From Oscillospiraceae bacterium (GTDB taxonomy: Bacteria > Bacillota > Clostridia > Oscillospirales > Oscillospiraceae): a stretch of 6,660 bases of DNA. The DNA lies in NCBI GenBank assembly GCA_031280325.1, contig JAITGW010000100.1, positions 1 through 6,660 on the forward strand, in the 5' to 3' direction. Numbering within the stretch: the first letter of the stretch is position 1; every line of letters begins with the position of its first letter. The notes under the pieces were generated by a model, which saw nothing but the letters and a program-made list of their open reading frames with translations, did not search any database and had not been told where the DNA came from. The translations under genes and the position numbers were made by a program. Shown in pieces: positions 6,612 through 6,660 of the stretch.

Positions 6612-6660
6612 GCTGCGTGCCGACAGCCCCAAAGATTCCGCGCTGCCGCAACGACTGTCA

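Noticed and set aside
1..6660. CRISPR array, tRNA/rRNA, insertion sequence or phage features
   Set aside because: No regularly spaced repeats, no recognisable RNA gene, no transposase or terminal inverted repeats; the window is filled by four ordinary genes and short spacers.

Overview
The window is a compact nitrogen-assimilation locus, all on the + strand. It looks like it comes from a fairly GC-rich, probably anaerobic Firmicute of the Clostridia (Oscillospirales/Christensenellales-like). That placement is inferred from the purine-rich GGGGGAG/GGGAGG ribosome binding sites, the type III glutamine synthetase, the Amt-PII fusion architecture and a SLOG/DUF1273 protein of the kind common in gut Clostridia. 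No marker gene fixes the taxonomy.

Layout. Positions 1-48 are a short leader with a perfect 16-bp palindrome. Positions 49-2133 encode a complete type III glutamine synthetase (GlnN, 694 aa). After 43 bp with no terminator comes 2177-3901, an ammonium transporter fused at its C-terminus to a PII (GlnB/GlnK) signalling domain (574 aa from the start chosen here). A strong intrinsic terminator (3952-3998) closes this two-gene unit. A roughly 100-bp leader then precedes a second, paralogous Amt-PII fusion (4099-5844, 581 aa), which has its own strong terminator (5937-5986). A good sigma-70-type promoter (6014-6043), overlapped by a 9-bp inverted repeat, drives the last gene, a 172-aa SLOG-family protein of unknown function (6093-6611). 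The final 49 bases hold nothing recognisable.

How the genes fit together. Amt proteins conduct ammonium into the cell and glutamine synthetase fixes it onto glutamate. PII proteins sense 2-oxoglutarate and ATP/ADP, and in GlnK the T-loop arginine (Arg47) plugs the Amt pore when nitrogen is plentiful. Here the PII sensor is covalently attached to each channel, and no separate glnK is present in the window. In both fused PII domains the pore-plugging arginine is kept, but the classical modification residues (Tyr51 of proteobacteria, Ser49 of cyanobacteria) are replaced by non-modifiable residues. The parsimonious reading is a pair of self-gated ammonium channels controlled by ligand binding rather than by uridylylation or phosphorylation. 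The two copies differ in T-loop length and in one periplasmic ammonium-site residue, so they may be functionally specialised. The SLOG gene appears to be a separate transcription unit with no evident link to nitrogen metabolism.
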